Part shown: positions 31,484-39,773 of the stretch, piece after piece
Layout of the letters: each line of letters opens with the position of its first letter
Numbering within the stretch: the stretch's first letter is position 1
NCBI GenBank assembly: GCA_030679035.1
Contig: JAUXTH010000069.1
Location: 1 to 60,890, forward strand
DNA from: Methylobacter sp.
GTDB lineage: Bacteria; Pseudomonadota; Gammaproteobacteria; Methylococcales; Methylomonadaceae
Reading direction: 5' to 3'
Length of the DNA: 60,890 nt
Translations under genes and position numbers: made by a program
Notes under the pieces: generated by a model
What the model was told of the DNA's origin: nothing
Database searches by the model: none
What the model saw: only the letters and a program-made list of their open reading frames with translations

Positions 31484-33024
31484 TGGCCGAACGTATTCAG
31501 CTAATCGAAGCCGAACTTGATACCTTGTATATCATCAGCCAGGTATTAAACAGCACCCACGATTTGCATGCTAAATTACAGGCGGTTCTGGAGATCCTGC
31601 ACAATAGATCGGGCATGCGTTCCGGCATGATAACGCTGAGGGAAATTGAGAGCGACAGCATGATTGTCAGCGTTGTCCACACCAATGGCGCAGACAAACT
31701 CGCCGAGCCGGTCAGATACAACCCCGGCGAAGGCTTGATGGGCGCCATCCTTGACGAGGGCAGCACCATCGTCATTGAAAAAGTGTCCGAAGAGCCGCGC
31801 TTTTTAGGCCGTTTGGGTTTGTACGACCCCGAACTGCCGTTTATCGGCTCCCCCATCTACATAGAAGAAGGCGACACCATCGGCGTGCTGGCCGCCCAGC
31901 CGGATAACAGCCTGTTTTTGGGTGAACGCGCCCGATTTATGGAGATGATCGCCAACCTGATCGCGCAAAGCGTCAAACTGCTGCGGACAACCGAACGCAG
32001 ACAGCGCAACCTGCTGAGCGAGCGTGATCAGCTCAAACAGGCGTTGATCAAGAACTACAGTTTTGAGAATATCATCGGGCATTCGCCGCCGATGCTAAAG
32101 GTGTTCGATTTAATACGCCAAGTTGCAAAATGGAATACCACTGTTTTAATCCGCGGCGAATCAGGCACCGGTAAAGAAGTCGTCGCCAATGCGATACACT
32201 TTAATTCGGGCTGTTCCGGCGGGCCTTTTTTAAAGCTCAATTGCGCCGCCCTGCCCGACACTTTATTGGAGTCCGAATTGTTCGGCCACGAAAAAGGCGC
32301 GTTCAGCGGCGCCGTCAGCCAGCGCAAAGGCCGGTTTGAACTGGCCGACAACGGCACCCTGTTTCTCGACGAAATCGGCGAGATTTCCGCATCGTTCCAG
32401 GCCAAACTGCTGCGCGTATTGCAGGAAGGCGAATTCGAACGCGTGGGCGGCACCCAGACCATCAAGGTTAATGTGCGCATCATTGCCGCAACCAATCGTG
32501 ATCTTGAAGAAGAAGTGACTAAAGGCGAGTTCAGGGAAGATTTGTATTACCGCCTTAATGTCATGCCTGTGTTCATGCCCGCATTACGCGACAGGACTGA
32601 GGACATTCCAGAGTTATCCGAATTTTTGCTCGGCAGAATTTCAGAGCAGCAAGGCGGGCGGCCTCTGGAGATCAAGGAAAGCGCGATACGCATATTGATG
32701 AAGCACAACTGGCCCGGCAACGTCCGCGAACTGGCAAACCGGCTGGAGCGCGCCGCGATCATGAGTCCAAACGGCATCATCGATCGCGACGTGATGGTCA
32801 GCACCGGCCTGGAAGACGAAATCGGCACGGCTATCAGTCATAAACCGCAAAAAACGCCTGCGATTGATTTTAATGATGAAAACATGGACGACCGGGAACG
32901 GGTTATTGCAGCTTTAGAGCAAAGCGGCTGGGTGCAAGCCAAAGCGGCCCGCCTGCTGAATATGACGCCACGGCAAATCGCTTATCGGATTTTGACGCTG
33001 GATATTACCATGAAGCAAATTTAA
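31483..33024 (+). CDS. nifA: NifA, sigma-54-dependent nif activator
   Basis: A 513-residue NifA with an N-terminal GAF domain (about 20-170), AAA+ domain with Walker A G-E-S-G-T-G-K-E at 225-232, Walker B L-F-L-D-E-I-G, and a C-terminal Fis-type helix-turn-helix (A-A-R-L-L-N-M-T-P-R-Q-I-A-Y-R). The sigma-54-contacting loop reads G-A-F-S-G-A at 272-277; nearly all family members have Thr where Ser 275 stands. The cysteine-rich linker of oxygen-sensitive rhizobial NifA is absent, as expected with a NifL partner. It should activate the promoters found at 19158, 29337 and 35182. Confidence 0.95.
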   Translation: MAERIQLIEAELDTLYIISQVLNSTHDLHAKLQAVLEILHNRSGMRSGMITLREIESDSMIVSVVHTNGADKLAEPVRYNPGEGLMGAILDEGSTIVIEKVSEEPRFLGRLGLYDPELPFIGSPIYIEEGDTIGVLAAQPDNSLFLGERARFMEMIANLIAQSVKLLRTTERRQRNLLSERDQLKQALIKNYSFENIIGHSPPMLKVFDLIRQVAKWNTTVLIRGESGTGKEVVANAIHFNSGCSGGPFLKLNCAALPDTLLESELFGHEKGAFSGAVSQRKGRFELADNGTLFLDEIGEISASFQAKLLRVLQEGEFERVGGTQTIKVNVRIIAATNRDLEEEVTKGEFREDLYYRLNVMPVFMPALRDRTEDIPELSEFLLGRISEQQGGRPLEIKESAIRILMKHNWPGNVRELANRLERAAIMSPNGIIDRDVMVSTGLEDEIGTAISHKPQKTPAIDFNDENMDDRERVIAALEQSGWVQAKAARLLNMTPRQIAYRILTLDITMKQI

Positions 33025-33039
33025 CAATTTGGAGCAACC

Positions 33040-33300
33040 ATGACCATTTTATACGTGCAACACGATTACGCCGTCTTCGGCTTTGGTGAAACCCGGACAG
33101 ACGCCGTCGCCATGGCCGCGCAATGGTTAAAAGATGAAACAGGCAAACAAGGCTGTTCAGTCGATTATGCCGAAAGTCTATTGGTAACCTCGCCAAAACC
33201 CGGACAAATGACGCTATACGAAACCGATGAAATCATCCCTGCCGATGCCGAGAACTGGGGAGGGGAAGAGCTGTTGGAATGGTATTACGATGTGGCTTGA
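33040..33300 (+). CDS. Unknown 86-aa protein behind nifA
   Basis: An acidic 86-residue protein that I do not recognise. It begins M-T-I-L-Y-V-Q-H-D-Y-A-V-F-G-F-G-E-T-R-T-D-A-V-A-M-A-A-Q-W-L-K, a strand-helix pattern, and ends E-E-L-L-E-W-Y-Y-D-V-A. The ATG has TTGGAG at five bases and starts 15 bases after the nifA stop, so it is very probably cotranscribed with nifLA. No membrane helix or cysteine motif. A regulatory role is conceivable from position only. Confidence 0.7.
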   Translation: MTILYVQHDYAVFGFGETRTDAVAMAAQWLKDETGKQGCSVDYAESLLVTSPKPGQMTLYETDEIIPADAENWGGEELLEWYYDVA

Positions 33301-33355
33301 GGTTGAAAAGAAAAAACGCATTGCCTATAGTAACGCTTAGCGATACTATGAAATA

Positions 33356-33637
33356 ATGATTAAAACCTTTGCCAATAAAGAAACTGCTGCGGCTTTTCAA
33401 GGTTTACCCGTTAAGCGGTTTCCTGCCGATATTCGGGTTAGGATACGCTCCAAACTTCAGCAACTCCATGCATCCTCGTTACTTGAGGACTTGCGAATTC
33501 CGCCAGGCAATCGACTTGAATCATTAAAAGGCGATCGTATCGGTCAGTACAGTATTCGGGTTAATGACCAATGGCGTATCTGCTTCGTTTGGCAGGATGG
33601 CGGCGCCTATGATGTTGAAATTATTGACTACCACTAA
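33356..33637 (+). CDS. HigB/RelE-type toxin
   Basis: A 93-residue HigB-type (RelE superfamily) ribosome-dependent mRNA interferase candidate: K-T-F-A-N-K-E-T at the start, L-R-I-P-P-G-N-R-L-E-S-L-K-G-D-R in the middle and Q-W-R-I-C-F-V-W at the end, all usual for the family. The antitoxin gene follows after six bases, toxin first, as in other higBA loci. Confidence 0.92.
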   Translation: MIKTFANKETAAAFQGLPVKRFPADIRVRIRSKLQQLHASSLLEDLRIPPGNRLESLKGDRIGQYSIRVNDQWRICFVWQDGGAYDVEIIDYH

Positions 33638-33643
33638 AAAACC

Positions 33644-34027
33644 ATGGCTATTCGTATAGAAGATATTAAACAGATTGATTACAGTGATCTAATTGACACT
33701 GATGCCGCTGATGTACCCATGCAGGCGCCGGGTCAAATATTACTGGAAGATTTCCTTAAGCCGATGGGTATTACCCAATACCGATTGGCAAAATCAATCG
33801 GTGTTTCTCAACGTCGTATTGGTGAAATAATTGCCGGTAATCGTGCCATTACCGTTGATACAGGTCTCAGACTTTCGCGTTTCTTTGGCTTAAGTGATGG
33901 GTTTTGGACACACCTGCAGCTTGATTATGATATTGAAAAAGCAAAACAAATCTTAGCTGATGTTTTGCCTGGCATTCATCCTTTTAAGTCTGATTGTTTA
34001 CCTTTTAATTCCGAGCATTCTGTTTAA
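33644..34027 (+). CDS. HigA-type antitoxin (HTH-Xre)
   Basis: A 127-residue antitoxin. An N-terminal acidic extension of about 25 residues precedes the HigA domain: P-G-Q-I-L-L-E-D-F-L-K-P-M-G-I-T-Q-Y-R-L-A-K-S-I-G-V-S-Q-R-R-I-G-E-I. It should bind the HigB-like toxin and repress the operon. It is followed by a G-G-G-C-A-A-C hairpin (34047-34068) that may act as a weak terminator. Confidence 0.9.
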   Translation: MAIRIEDIKQIDYSDLIDTDAADVPMQAPGQILLEDFLKPMGITQYRLAKSIGVSQRRIGEIIAGNRAITVDTGLRLSRFFGLSDGFWTHLQLDYDIEKAKQILADVLPGIHPFKSDCLPFNSEHSV

Positions 34028-34106
34028 TTCGTCTGGTAAATTTGTCGGGCAACAGCTTTTCGTTGCCCAACCTTCTTAGCACAGGACAGGCATTTGGCCT
34101 GCATGG

Positions 34107-34775
34107 CTATTGCCCTTCTGCATTACCTTCTTCTGCCGCTTTGCGATACCAATAAGCTGCTTTGGTATCATCCTGTATTACGCCTTGCCCAGCTTGGTAT
34201 TTAACAGCTAAATTGTATTGCGCATTTGTATTGCCTTGTTCAGCTGCTTTGAGATACCAAGAAACCGCTTCAGCATAGTTCTGCGTTACATATTGACCTT
34301 GATCATACATGACGCCTAAATTGAACTGAGCCTTTGCATGACCTTGTTCTGCTAATTGTTGGTAAAGTGAAAAGGCTTCTGCATGCCGCCCCCTATAGTT
34401 CAGGTCATATGCACGCTGAAACATAGCTTCACTATTAGTGCTTGATGGTGGTGGCTGCGTGTCTTTCTTTTGATGATGATGCTGTTGTTCGGTTGCTTTG
34501 CCGGCATCGTTGAACGGCGCCCTTTCACTCTGCTGTTTAGCTTTAGCTTCTTGCTCTCGAATCCAGGCATTATGTCCTGCACGCTTAGCGGGGTCTATTA
34601 AGACTGCATAAGAAGCATTCACAAGCTTAATGACCCTTTCTGCTTCCTCAGTGCTACCCTGGAATTTATCGGGGTGAAAAGTTTGACAAAGGGCTTTATA
34701 GGCCGCTCTGATAACGCTGACGGGGGCGTCTCTTGTAACCTTTAGGTTGTCGTAATGGGTACGTACGTTAGCCAT
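34107..34775 (-). CDS. DnaJ-domain protein with Sel1-like repeats
   Basis: A 222-residue protein. An N-terminal J-domain at about 5-65 includes F-H-P-D-K, the H-P-D signature that stimulates Hsp70 ATPase. A charged, His/Gln-rich linker follows, then two to three Sel1 (TPR-like) repeats of the A-x-x-W-Y-x-K-A-A-E-Q-G-N type up to the end. It probably recruits DnaK to particular proteins or complexes. It faces away from nifB, with 459 bases between them, so any link to nif is only positional. Confidence 0.88.
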   Translation of the reverse strand: MANVRTHYDNLKVTRDAPVSVIRAAYKALCQTFHPDKFQGSTEEAERVIKLVNASYAVLIDPAKRAGHNAWIREQEAKAKQQSERAPFNDAGKATEQQHHHQKKDTQPPPSSTNSEAMFQRAYDLNYRGRHAEAFSLYQQLAEQGHAKAQFNLGVMYDQGQYVTQNYAEAVSWYLKAAEQGNTNAQYNLAVKYQAGQGVIQDDTKAAYWYRKAAEEGNAEGQ

Positions 34776-35069
34776 AGAACTTATTTTTTAGTGTGTTACC
34801 GTGAACAAAAGTCGTGATAATTATAACCGGTTCTGTCGCACATTAACCGCAAAAACGCATACTTCGGATATACAAACAGGACATTTTAAAATGGATTGGA
34901 TTATTCTGCCAGCGCATAAAATACTCCACAACTAGCGCTTCTAGTTTGTGTTTATTGGTAAAGTTAGACCAACGGATGTGCTACAGATTGTCGCGTGGTC
35001 GATCAAAGTATGTTTAAAAGCATAAACTTGTTGGATACCGGAATCATAAAATTTTACCGCCAAATCCAT
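34776..35069. other. Intergenic region upstream of nifB, no gene seen
   Basis: An AT-rich stretch between the divergent DnaJ-Sel1 gene and the nifB activator sites. The 66-codon minus-strand frame at 34941-35141 runs across the activator sites and has no ribosome-binding site, so it is not called. No repeat element is recognised. Confidence 0.5.
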
Positions 35070-35085
35070 TGTGTTATTCATAACA
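35070..35085. promoter_or_regulatory. NifA site TGT-N10-ACA, nifB distal
   Basis: TGT at 35070-35072 and ACA at 35083-35085, about 106 bases upstream of the nifB -24 element. Confidence 0.75.
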
Positions 35086-35102
35086 AAACTTAAAAAAATG
35101 AC

Positions 35103-35118
35103 TGTTGCGTTTGCAACA
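35103..35118. promoter_or_regulatory. NifA site TGT-N10-ACA, nifB proximal
   Basis: TGT at 35103-35105 and ACA at 35116-35118; the arms extend as TGTTGCG/TTTGCAACA, a strong palindrome, about 73 bases upstream of the -24 element and 33 bases (three turns) from the distal site. Confidence 0.8.
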
Positions 35119-35181
35119 ATGCTGTTCGCTACTAAAAGCAATGACCATATAAATCAGTAGCATAAAATAACTCCCCGCTAT

Positions 35182-35197
35182 TGGCATGGCCTGTGCA
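35182..35197 (+). promoter_or_regulatory. Sigma-54 promoter for the nifB operon
   Basis: TGGCAT-GGCCT-GTGCA with GG at 35183-35184 and GC at 35195-35196, ten bases apart, 37 bases before the nifB ATG and behind two NifA sites. Confidence 0.88.
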
Positions 35198-35234
35198 TTT
35201 GCTTTAAGTAAATGCAACTTACGAGGTCAATACG

Positions 35235-36725
35235 ATGCAATTGCCAGTATTAAACGATGCCCCTGCGGCTAAAGGCGGCTGTGCAGCCAGCTCCTGCGGT
35301 TCAACCGATAATCAAATGGATTCATTGCCTGATTCGATACGGGAGAAGGTACAGAATCATCCGTGCTATTCGGAAGATGCCCACCATTATTTCGCCCGGA
35401 TGCATGTCGCGGTTGCTCCGGCTTGCAATATCCAGTGCCATTACTGTAACCGTAAATACGATTGCGCCAATGAATCGCGTCCCGGCGTAGTTTCCGAATT
35501 GCTGACGCCGGATCAGGCGGTTAAAAAAACCATGGCGGTGGCGGCCAATATTCCGCAAATGACGGTGTTGGGCATTGCAGGCCCCGGCGATCCGTTAGCT
35601 AATCCCGAACGCACCTTTGAAACCTTCCGCCGTTTAAGCGAGGAAGCGCCGGATATTAAATTGTGCGTATCCACGAATGGCTTGGCGCTGCCCGATGCGG
35701 TGGAGGAATTGTCCAAGCACAATATCGATCATGTCACTATCACGATTAATTGCGTCGATCCTGAAATCGGCGCGAAAATTTATCCGTGGATTTACTGGAA
35801 AAATAAACGCATTAAAGGCGTAAAAGCCGCGAAAATCCTGATCGATCAGCAGCAAAAAGGCCTGGAGATGCTGATTGCCAAAGGCATTTTAGTGAAGGTC
35901 AATTCGGTGATGATTCCCGGCGTAAACGACCAGCATTTGGCCGAAGTCAGCAAGGTTGTCAAAGCCAAAGGCGCGTTTTTGCATAACGTGATGCCGCTGA
36001 TTGCCGAAGCCGAACACGGCACTTTCTACGGCGTGATGGGGCAACGCGGCCCTACTCCCGATGAATTGCAAGACCTGCAAGACAGCTGTTCCGGCGATAT
36101 GAACATGATGCGTCATTGCCGCCAATGCCGCGCCGATGCGGTGGGCATGTTGGGTGAAGATCGGGGTGACGAGTTTACGCTGGACAAGATCGAAGACATG
36201 GAAATCGATTATCAGGCGGCGATGGAAAAACGCAAGGTAATCCATCAAGCCATACAGGCTGAAATGGACAGCAAGCGTTTGGAAAAAGCGGCAAAGGCCG
36301 AGCAGCATAAACAGGAACCCAAGCTTAACTTCCGTCCGGTATTGATGGCCGTAGCCACCAGCGGCCAAGGCGTGATTAACATGCACTTCGGTCATGCCAA
36401 AGAATTCCTGATTTACGAAGCATCGCCGGACGGTGTGCGCTTTATCAGTCATCGCAAAGCCGACCAATATTGCGGCGGCGACACCACTTGCGGCGACGGT
36501 GAAAGCACCCTGCAAGTGACTATCCGCGCTTTGGCAGGATGCGAAGCGGTGTTGTGCTCGAAAGTCGGCTATGAGCCCTGGGAGCAGCTGGAAGCCGCCG
36601 GTATTCAACCGAACGGCGAACATGCGATGGAACCTATCGAAGAAGCGGTGATGGCGGTTTACAAGGAAATGGCGGCAGCGGGTAAGTTGGATGAGGTTAA
36701 AGATTCAGTTAGGGCCAGCGCGTAG
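35235..36725 (+). CDS. nifB: NifB, radical SAM FeMo-co precursor (NifB-co) synthase
   Basis: A 496-residue two-domain NifB. The N-terminal radical SAM domain has the cluster motif C-N-I-Q-C-H-Y-C (Cys 64, 68, 71) and further conserved cysteines (C-R-Q-C-R-A-D). The C-terminal about 110 residues form a NifX/NafY-like domain beginning P-V-L-M-A-V-A-T-S-G-Q-G-V-I-N-M-H-F-G-H. NifB fuses two [4Fe-4S] clusters and inserts the central carbide to make NifB-co. It leads the operon nifB-fdxN-nifO-fprA-ferredoxin-FeSII-nifQ. Confidence 0.97.
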   Translation: MQLPVLNDAPAAKGGCAASSCGSTDNQMDSLPDSIREKVQNHPCYSEDAHHYFARMHVAVAPACNIQCHYCNRKYDCANESRPGVVSELLTPDQAVKKTMAVAANIPQMTVLGIAGPGDPLANPERTFETFRRLSEEAPDIKLCVSTNGLALPDAVEELSKHNIDHVTITINCVDPEIGAKIYPWIYWKNKRIKGVKAAKILIDQQQKGLEMLIAKGILVKVNSVMIPGVNDQHLAEVSKVVKAKGAFLHNVMPLIAEAEHGTFYGVMGQRGPTPDELQDLQDSCSGDMNMMRHCRQCRADAVGMLGEDRGDEFTLDKIEDMEIDYQAAMEKRKVIHQAIQAEMDSKRLEKAAKAEQHKQEPKLNFRPVLMAVATSGQGVINMHFGHAKEFLIYEASPDGVRFISHRKADQYCGGDTTCGDGESTLQVTIRALAGCEAVLCSKVGYEPWEQLEAAGIQPNGEHAMEPIEEAVMAVYKEMAAAGKLDEVKDSVRASA

Positions 36726-37004
36726 GTTAACGTCGCAAAGCTGGCCGGGGCCATGTTGCCCCGGCCAAAACGTTTGAGGTTGATTAAATAACTCGAAAAT
36801 CGTAGAAACGTTAGGGACGGGGTTGCAAACCCCGTCCCGCCTTGGTTAATGGCGCCGTAGGAGCGGGCCGCGCCCGCGATATTTAGGCGACGATTGCAGA
36901 GCGCTTTCATCGCGGGCATGGCCCGCTCCTACAAGGCTTAACTTAATGCCAGTGACGCTGGAGCGTGGGAACGATGAAAAACATCATATTTTTAGGAGTC
37001 CGTC
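36726..37004. repeat. Repeats between nifB and fdxN
   Basis: Two dispersed elements fill the gap: CGTTAGGGACGGGGTTGCAA with its complement at 36806-36841 (opposite copy at 22683) and the GTAGGAGCGGGCCGCGCCCG palindrome at 36853-36933 (copy at 29618). No terminator with U-run is evident, so the operon probably continues to fdxN. Confidence 0.75.
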
Positions 37005-37283
37005 ATGGCAGTAAAAATTATTGAATCCTGCGTCAATTGCTTCGCTTGCGAGCCGGTCTGTCCAAGTAAAGCCATTTATGAGGCTAAACCGCATTTTTTG
37101 GTCGATAGCAAAAAATGCACCGAATGCGAGGGCGACTTCCCCGTCTTCCAATGCGCCAGCATTTGCCCGATTGAGGGCGCGATTCTGGATTCGTTGGGAT
37201 TGGCGATTAACCCGCCCGGCTCTTTAACGGGTATTCCGCCGGAAAAAATGGCCGAAGCAATGGCTGAGTTGCAGTCCCACTAA
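37005..37283 (+). CDS. fdxN: 2[4Fe-4S] ferredoxin, nif-linked
   Basis: A 92-residue bacterial-type ferredoxin. Cluster 1 ligands are Cys 9, 12, 15 and 19; cluster 2 ligands are Cys 38, 41, 50 and 54, with the eight-residue spacing between the second and third ligands typical of FdxN-like nif ferredoxins. It supplies electrons to nitrogenase or to NifB during cofactor synthesis. AGGAG precedes the ATG. The gene follows nifB as in A. vinelandii. Confidence 0.93.
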   Translation: MAVKIIESCVNCFACEPVCPSKAIYEAKPHFLVDSKKCTECEGDFPVFQCASICPIEGAILDSLGLAINPPGSLTGIPPEKMAEAMAELQSH

Positions 37284-37297
37284 TCAAGGACACTCTG

Positions 37298-37720
37298 ATG
37301 GCTACCGTCTATTTCTATGAAAAGCCCGGCTGTATCAACAACACCCGGCAAAAGAAACTATTAGCGGCAGCAGGTCATCAGGTCGTGGCGCTAAATCTAT
37401 TGACTGAAGTTTGGCCGCCTGAACGCTTACGTAACTTTTTCGGCGAACTGGCGGTGCGGGATTGGTTCAATTACAGCGCACCGGCGATCAAGCAGGGTGA
37501 GATTGATCCAGATACCCTGTCGGAACAAGAAGCCTTGGCACTGATGCTGGAAAATCCGTTGTTAATTCGCCGTCCCTTAATGCAAGTCGGCGACAACGTA
37601 ATGGCGGGATTCGATCAACAGGCAGTGGATAGCTGGATCGGCTTAACAGCAATCGACACAGCCCAGGATCTGGAAAGCTGTCCTCGCCCGCTTGCACAAA
37701 CAAGCAGTGGTCATGACTAA
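37298..37720 (+). CDS. nifO: NifO, ArsC-like nitrogenase-associated protein
   Basis: A 140-residue thioredoxin-fold protein of the ArsC/Spx family: A-T-V-Y-F-Y-E-K-P-G-C-I-N-N-T-R-Q at the N-terminus, with the catalytic-position cysteine, and L-I-R-R-P-L-M in the middle, which is the conserved R-R-P of the family. NifO is found in nifB-fdxN-nifO-nifQ operons and influences molybdenum partition towards nitrogenase. The stop overlaps the next start by eight bases. Confidence 0.9.
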   Translation: MATVYFYEKPGCINNTRQKKLLAAAGHQVVALNLLTEVWPPERLRNFFGELAVRDWFNYSAPAIKQGEIDPDTLSEQEALALMLENPLLIRRPLMQVGDNVMAGFDQQAVDSWIGLTAIDTAQDLESCPRPLAQTSSGHD

Positions 37721-38996
37721 GCCACCGATCTTAACTATTGCCGGCGTACCGCAGGCAGTTACGTTGTCGGAAAGGGTGCACTGGATAGGCGCTCTGGATC
37801 CTAATTTACGCACCTTTGACATCATTTTAAAAACGGCCAACGGCACCAGTTACAACGCGTATGTTGTCAGGGGCAGTTCCGGTGTTGCCATTATCGATAC
37901 GGTCAAAGAAAATTTTGCCGATGATTTCTTCGCCCGTTTGGAGTCGGTAGCGAGTTATGACGAAATTAAAGTCATCGTACTGAACCACCTGGAACCCGAT
38001 CATACCGGCGCGTTGCCTGAACTGATGCGCCGCGCGCCGCATGCTCAACTGTACATTTCCCAGAAAGCGCAATCCATGCTCAAGGCTCTGTTAAAGCAAG
38101 ATGCGTTCGATTTTACGCCGGTCTTTACCGGTGACAAGGTGTCGCTGGGCGATCGCACCTTGGAATTTTTCCACACCCCTTATTTGCATTGGCCGGATAC
38201 CCAATGCACTTATTTGGTGGAAGAAAAAACCCTGTTTTCAGGCGATGTGTTTGGCTGCCATTTTTGCGATGTGCGCCTGTTTAATGATGAAGTCGGCGAT
38301 TTCCGCTTTTCATTTGAATATTACTATGCCCACATCATGCGGCCGTTTAAAGAGTATGTAAATCGGGCGCTGATCCTGATTGAACCCTTGCTGCCACTCA
38401 ATAAAATCCTGCCTGCGCATGGCCCGCTGTTACGCGACCAACCGCAACGGTATGTACAGCGCTATCGTGAATTATCAACAGCAGCATTGCAAAGCGAAAT
38501 CAGTGCGGGCGAAAAAACCCTGTTGATCTTTTATATCAGTTCCTACGGCAATACGCGGCGCATGGCCGAAGCTATTTATGAAGGCGCAATGGCTGTGGAG
38601 CATGTGCGCGTCTCCTTATACGATCTGGAAGGCAGTGAAATAGCGCCGTTTGTCGATTTAATAGAAGGCGCGGACGGCATCCTGTTCGGCACACCGACCA
38701 TCAACGGCGATGCGGTCAAACCTGTATGGGATTTATTGTCCTCGCTGGCTGTGATCAATCTCAAATCGAAGCTGGGCGGCGTTTTCGGCTCGTATGGCTG
38801 GACCGGTGAAGGCGTAAAAATGGTTGAGGATCGCTTACGCGGTCTCAAATTGCGTGTGCCCATTCCGGGAATACGCATCAAGTTAATTCCGACCGAAGAA
38901 GAAATCGAAATCTGTCGTGAATTCGGGCATGACATGGCACAGGATCTGATGGGTTTAAGACAACCCAAAATGATCGATATGGCCGATCTTGCTTAA
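37713..38996 (+). CDS. fprA: Flavodiiron protein (FprA family)
   Basis: A 427-residue A-type flavoprotein. The metallo-beta-lactamase domain (about 1-260) has the diiron motif H-L-E-P-D-H-T-G and later a conserved H-G-P-L-L; the flavodoxin domain (about 265-410) has S-S-Y-G-N-T-R-R-M binding FMN. Such proteins reduce O2 to water or NO to N2O. The ATG at 37713 is chosen to give the family N-terminus and overlaps nifO by eight bases. Inside a nifB operon it is a candidate for removing oxygen near nitrogenase. Confidence 0.93.
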   Translation: MTKPPILTIAGVPQAVTLSERVHWIGALDPNLRTFDIILKTANGTSYNAYVVRGSSGVAIIDTVKENFADDFFARLESVASYDEIKVIVLNHLEPDHTGALPELMRRAPHAQLYISQKAQSMLKALLKQDAFDFTPVFTGDKVSLGDRTLEFFHTPYLHWPDTQCTYLVEEKTLFSGDVFGCHFCDVRLFNDEVGDFRFSFEYYYAHIMRPFKEYVNRALILIEPLLPLNKILPAHGPLLRDQPQRYVQRYRELSTAALQSEISAGEKTLLIFYISSYGNTRRMAEAIYEGAMAVEHVRVSLYDLEGSEIAPFVDLIEGADGILFGTPTINGDAVKPVWDLLSSLAVINLKSKLGGVFGSYGWTGEGVKMVEDRLRGLKLRVPIPGIRIKLIPTEEEIEICREFGHDMAQDLMGLRQPKMIDMADLA

Positions 38997-39005
38997 GTTT
39001 TTTAA

Positions 39006-39311
<306 letters not shown>

Positions 39312-39420
39312 AAACACGCGTTTCTCATTCCCACGTCCAGCGTGGGAATGCAGATGCAAGAATAATCGCCGGCATGGATTCCCATGCGGCAGCTCAATAC
39401 ATCTATTTAAGGAGTAAATC

Positions 39421-39771
39421 ATGGCTTTAGTCACCTTTTCAAATCCCGAATACCGGGACAAAACCGTCTATGCCGTGGCAGGCAGCCATACGGAAACATT
39501 GCTGAAACTGGCCCGGGAAAACAAGATTCCGATTAATTACGAATGCGAGGACGGGGAATGCGGCACCTGCCTGGTAAAAGTCAGCAGTATCGATAACAAG
39601 CACCAGCGTATGGGCGGCCCTTTAACTGAAAAAGAGAAATCAGTGCTGCAATCCAGCGGCAAAATCACCAGAGAAGAAATGGAGCAAATGATTGTTGATG
39701 ATTTGCCATCGCCCTGGCGTTTGGCTTGCCAGATGATAGTCAGGGATGAAGATATTCTGGTCGAGTATTAA
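39421..39771 (+). CDS. fesII: FeSII (Shethna)-type nitrogenase-protective [2Fe-2S] protein
   Basis: A 116-residue [2Fe-2S] protein closely resembling A. vinelandii FeSII: ligands Cys 42, 47, 50 and 103, the motif Y-E-C-E-D-G-E-C-G-T-C-L-V-K-V, the inserted helix L-T-E-K-E-K-S-V-L-Q-S-S-G-K at about 68-81 and the C-terminal D-E-D-I-L-V-E-Y. When oxidised under oxygen stress FeSII locks the two nitrogenase proteins in an inactive protected complex. AAGGAG lies before the ATG. In A. vinelandii the gene is outside the nif clusters; here it sits in the nifB operon. Confidence 0.9.
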   Translation: MALVTFSNPEYRDKTVYAVAGSHTETLLKLARENKIPINYECEDGECGTCLVKVSSIDNKHQRMGGPLTEKEKSVLQSSGKITREEMEQMIVDDLPSPWRLACQMIVRDEDILVEY

Positions 39772-39773
39772 CC

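Noticed and set aside
34941-35141. 66-codon minus-strand frame upstream of nifB
   Set aside because: It crosses both NifA sites, lacks a ribosome-binding site and resembles no protein family.
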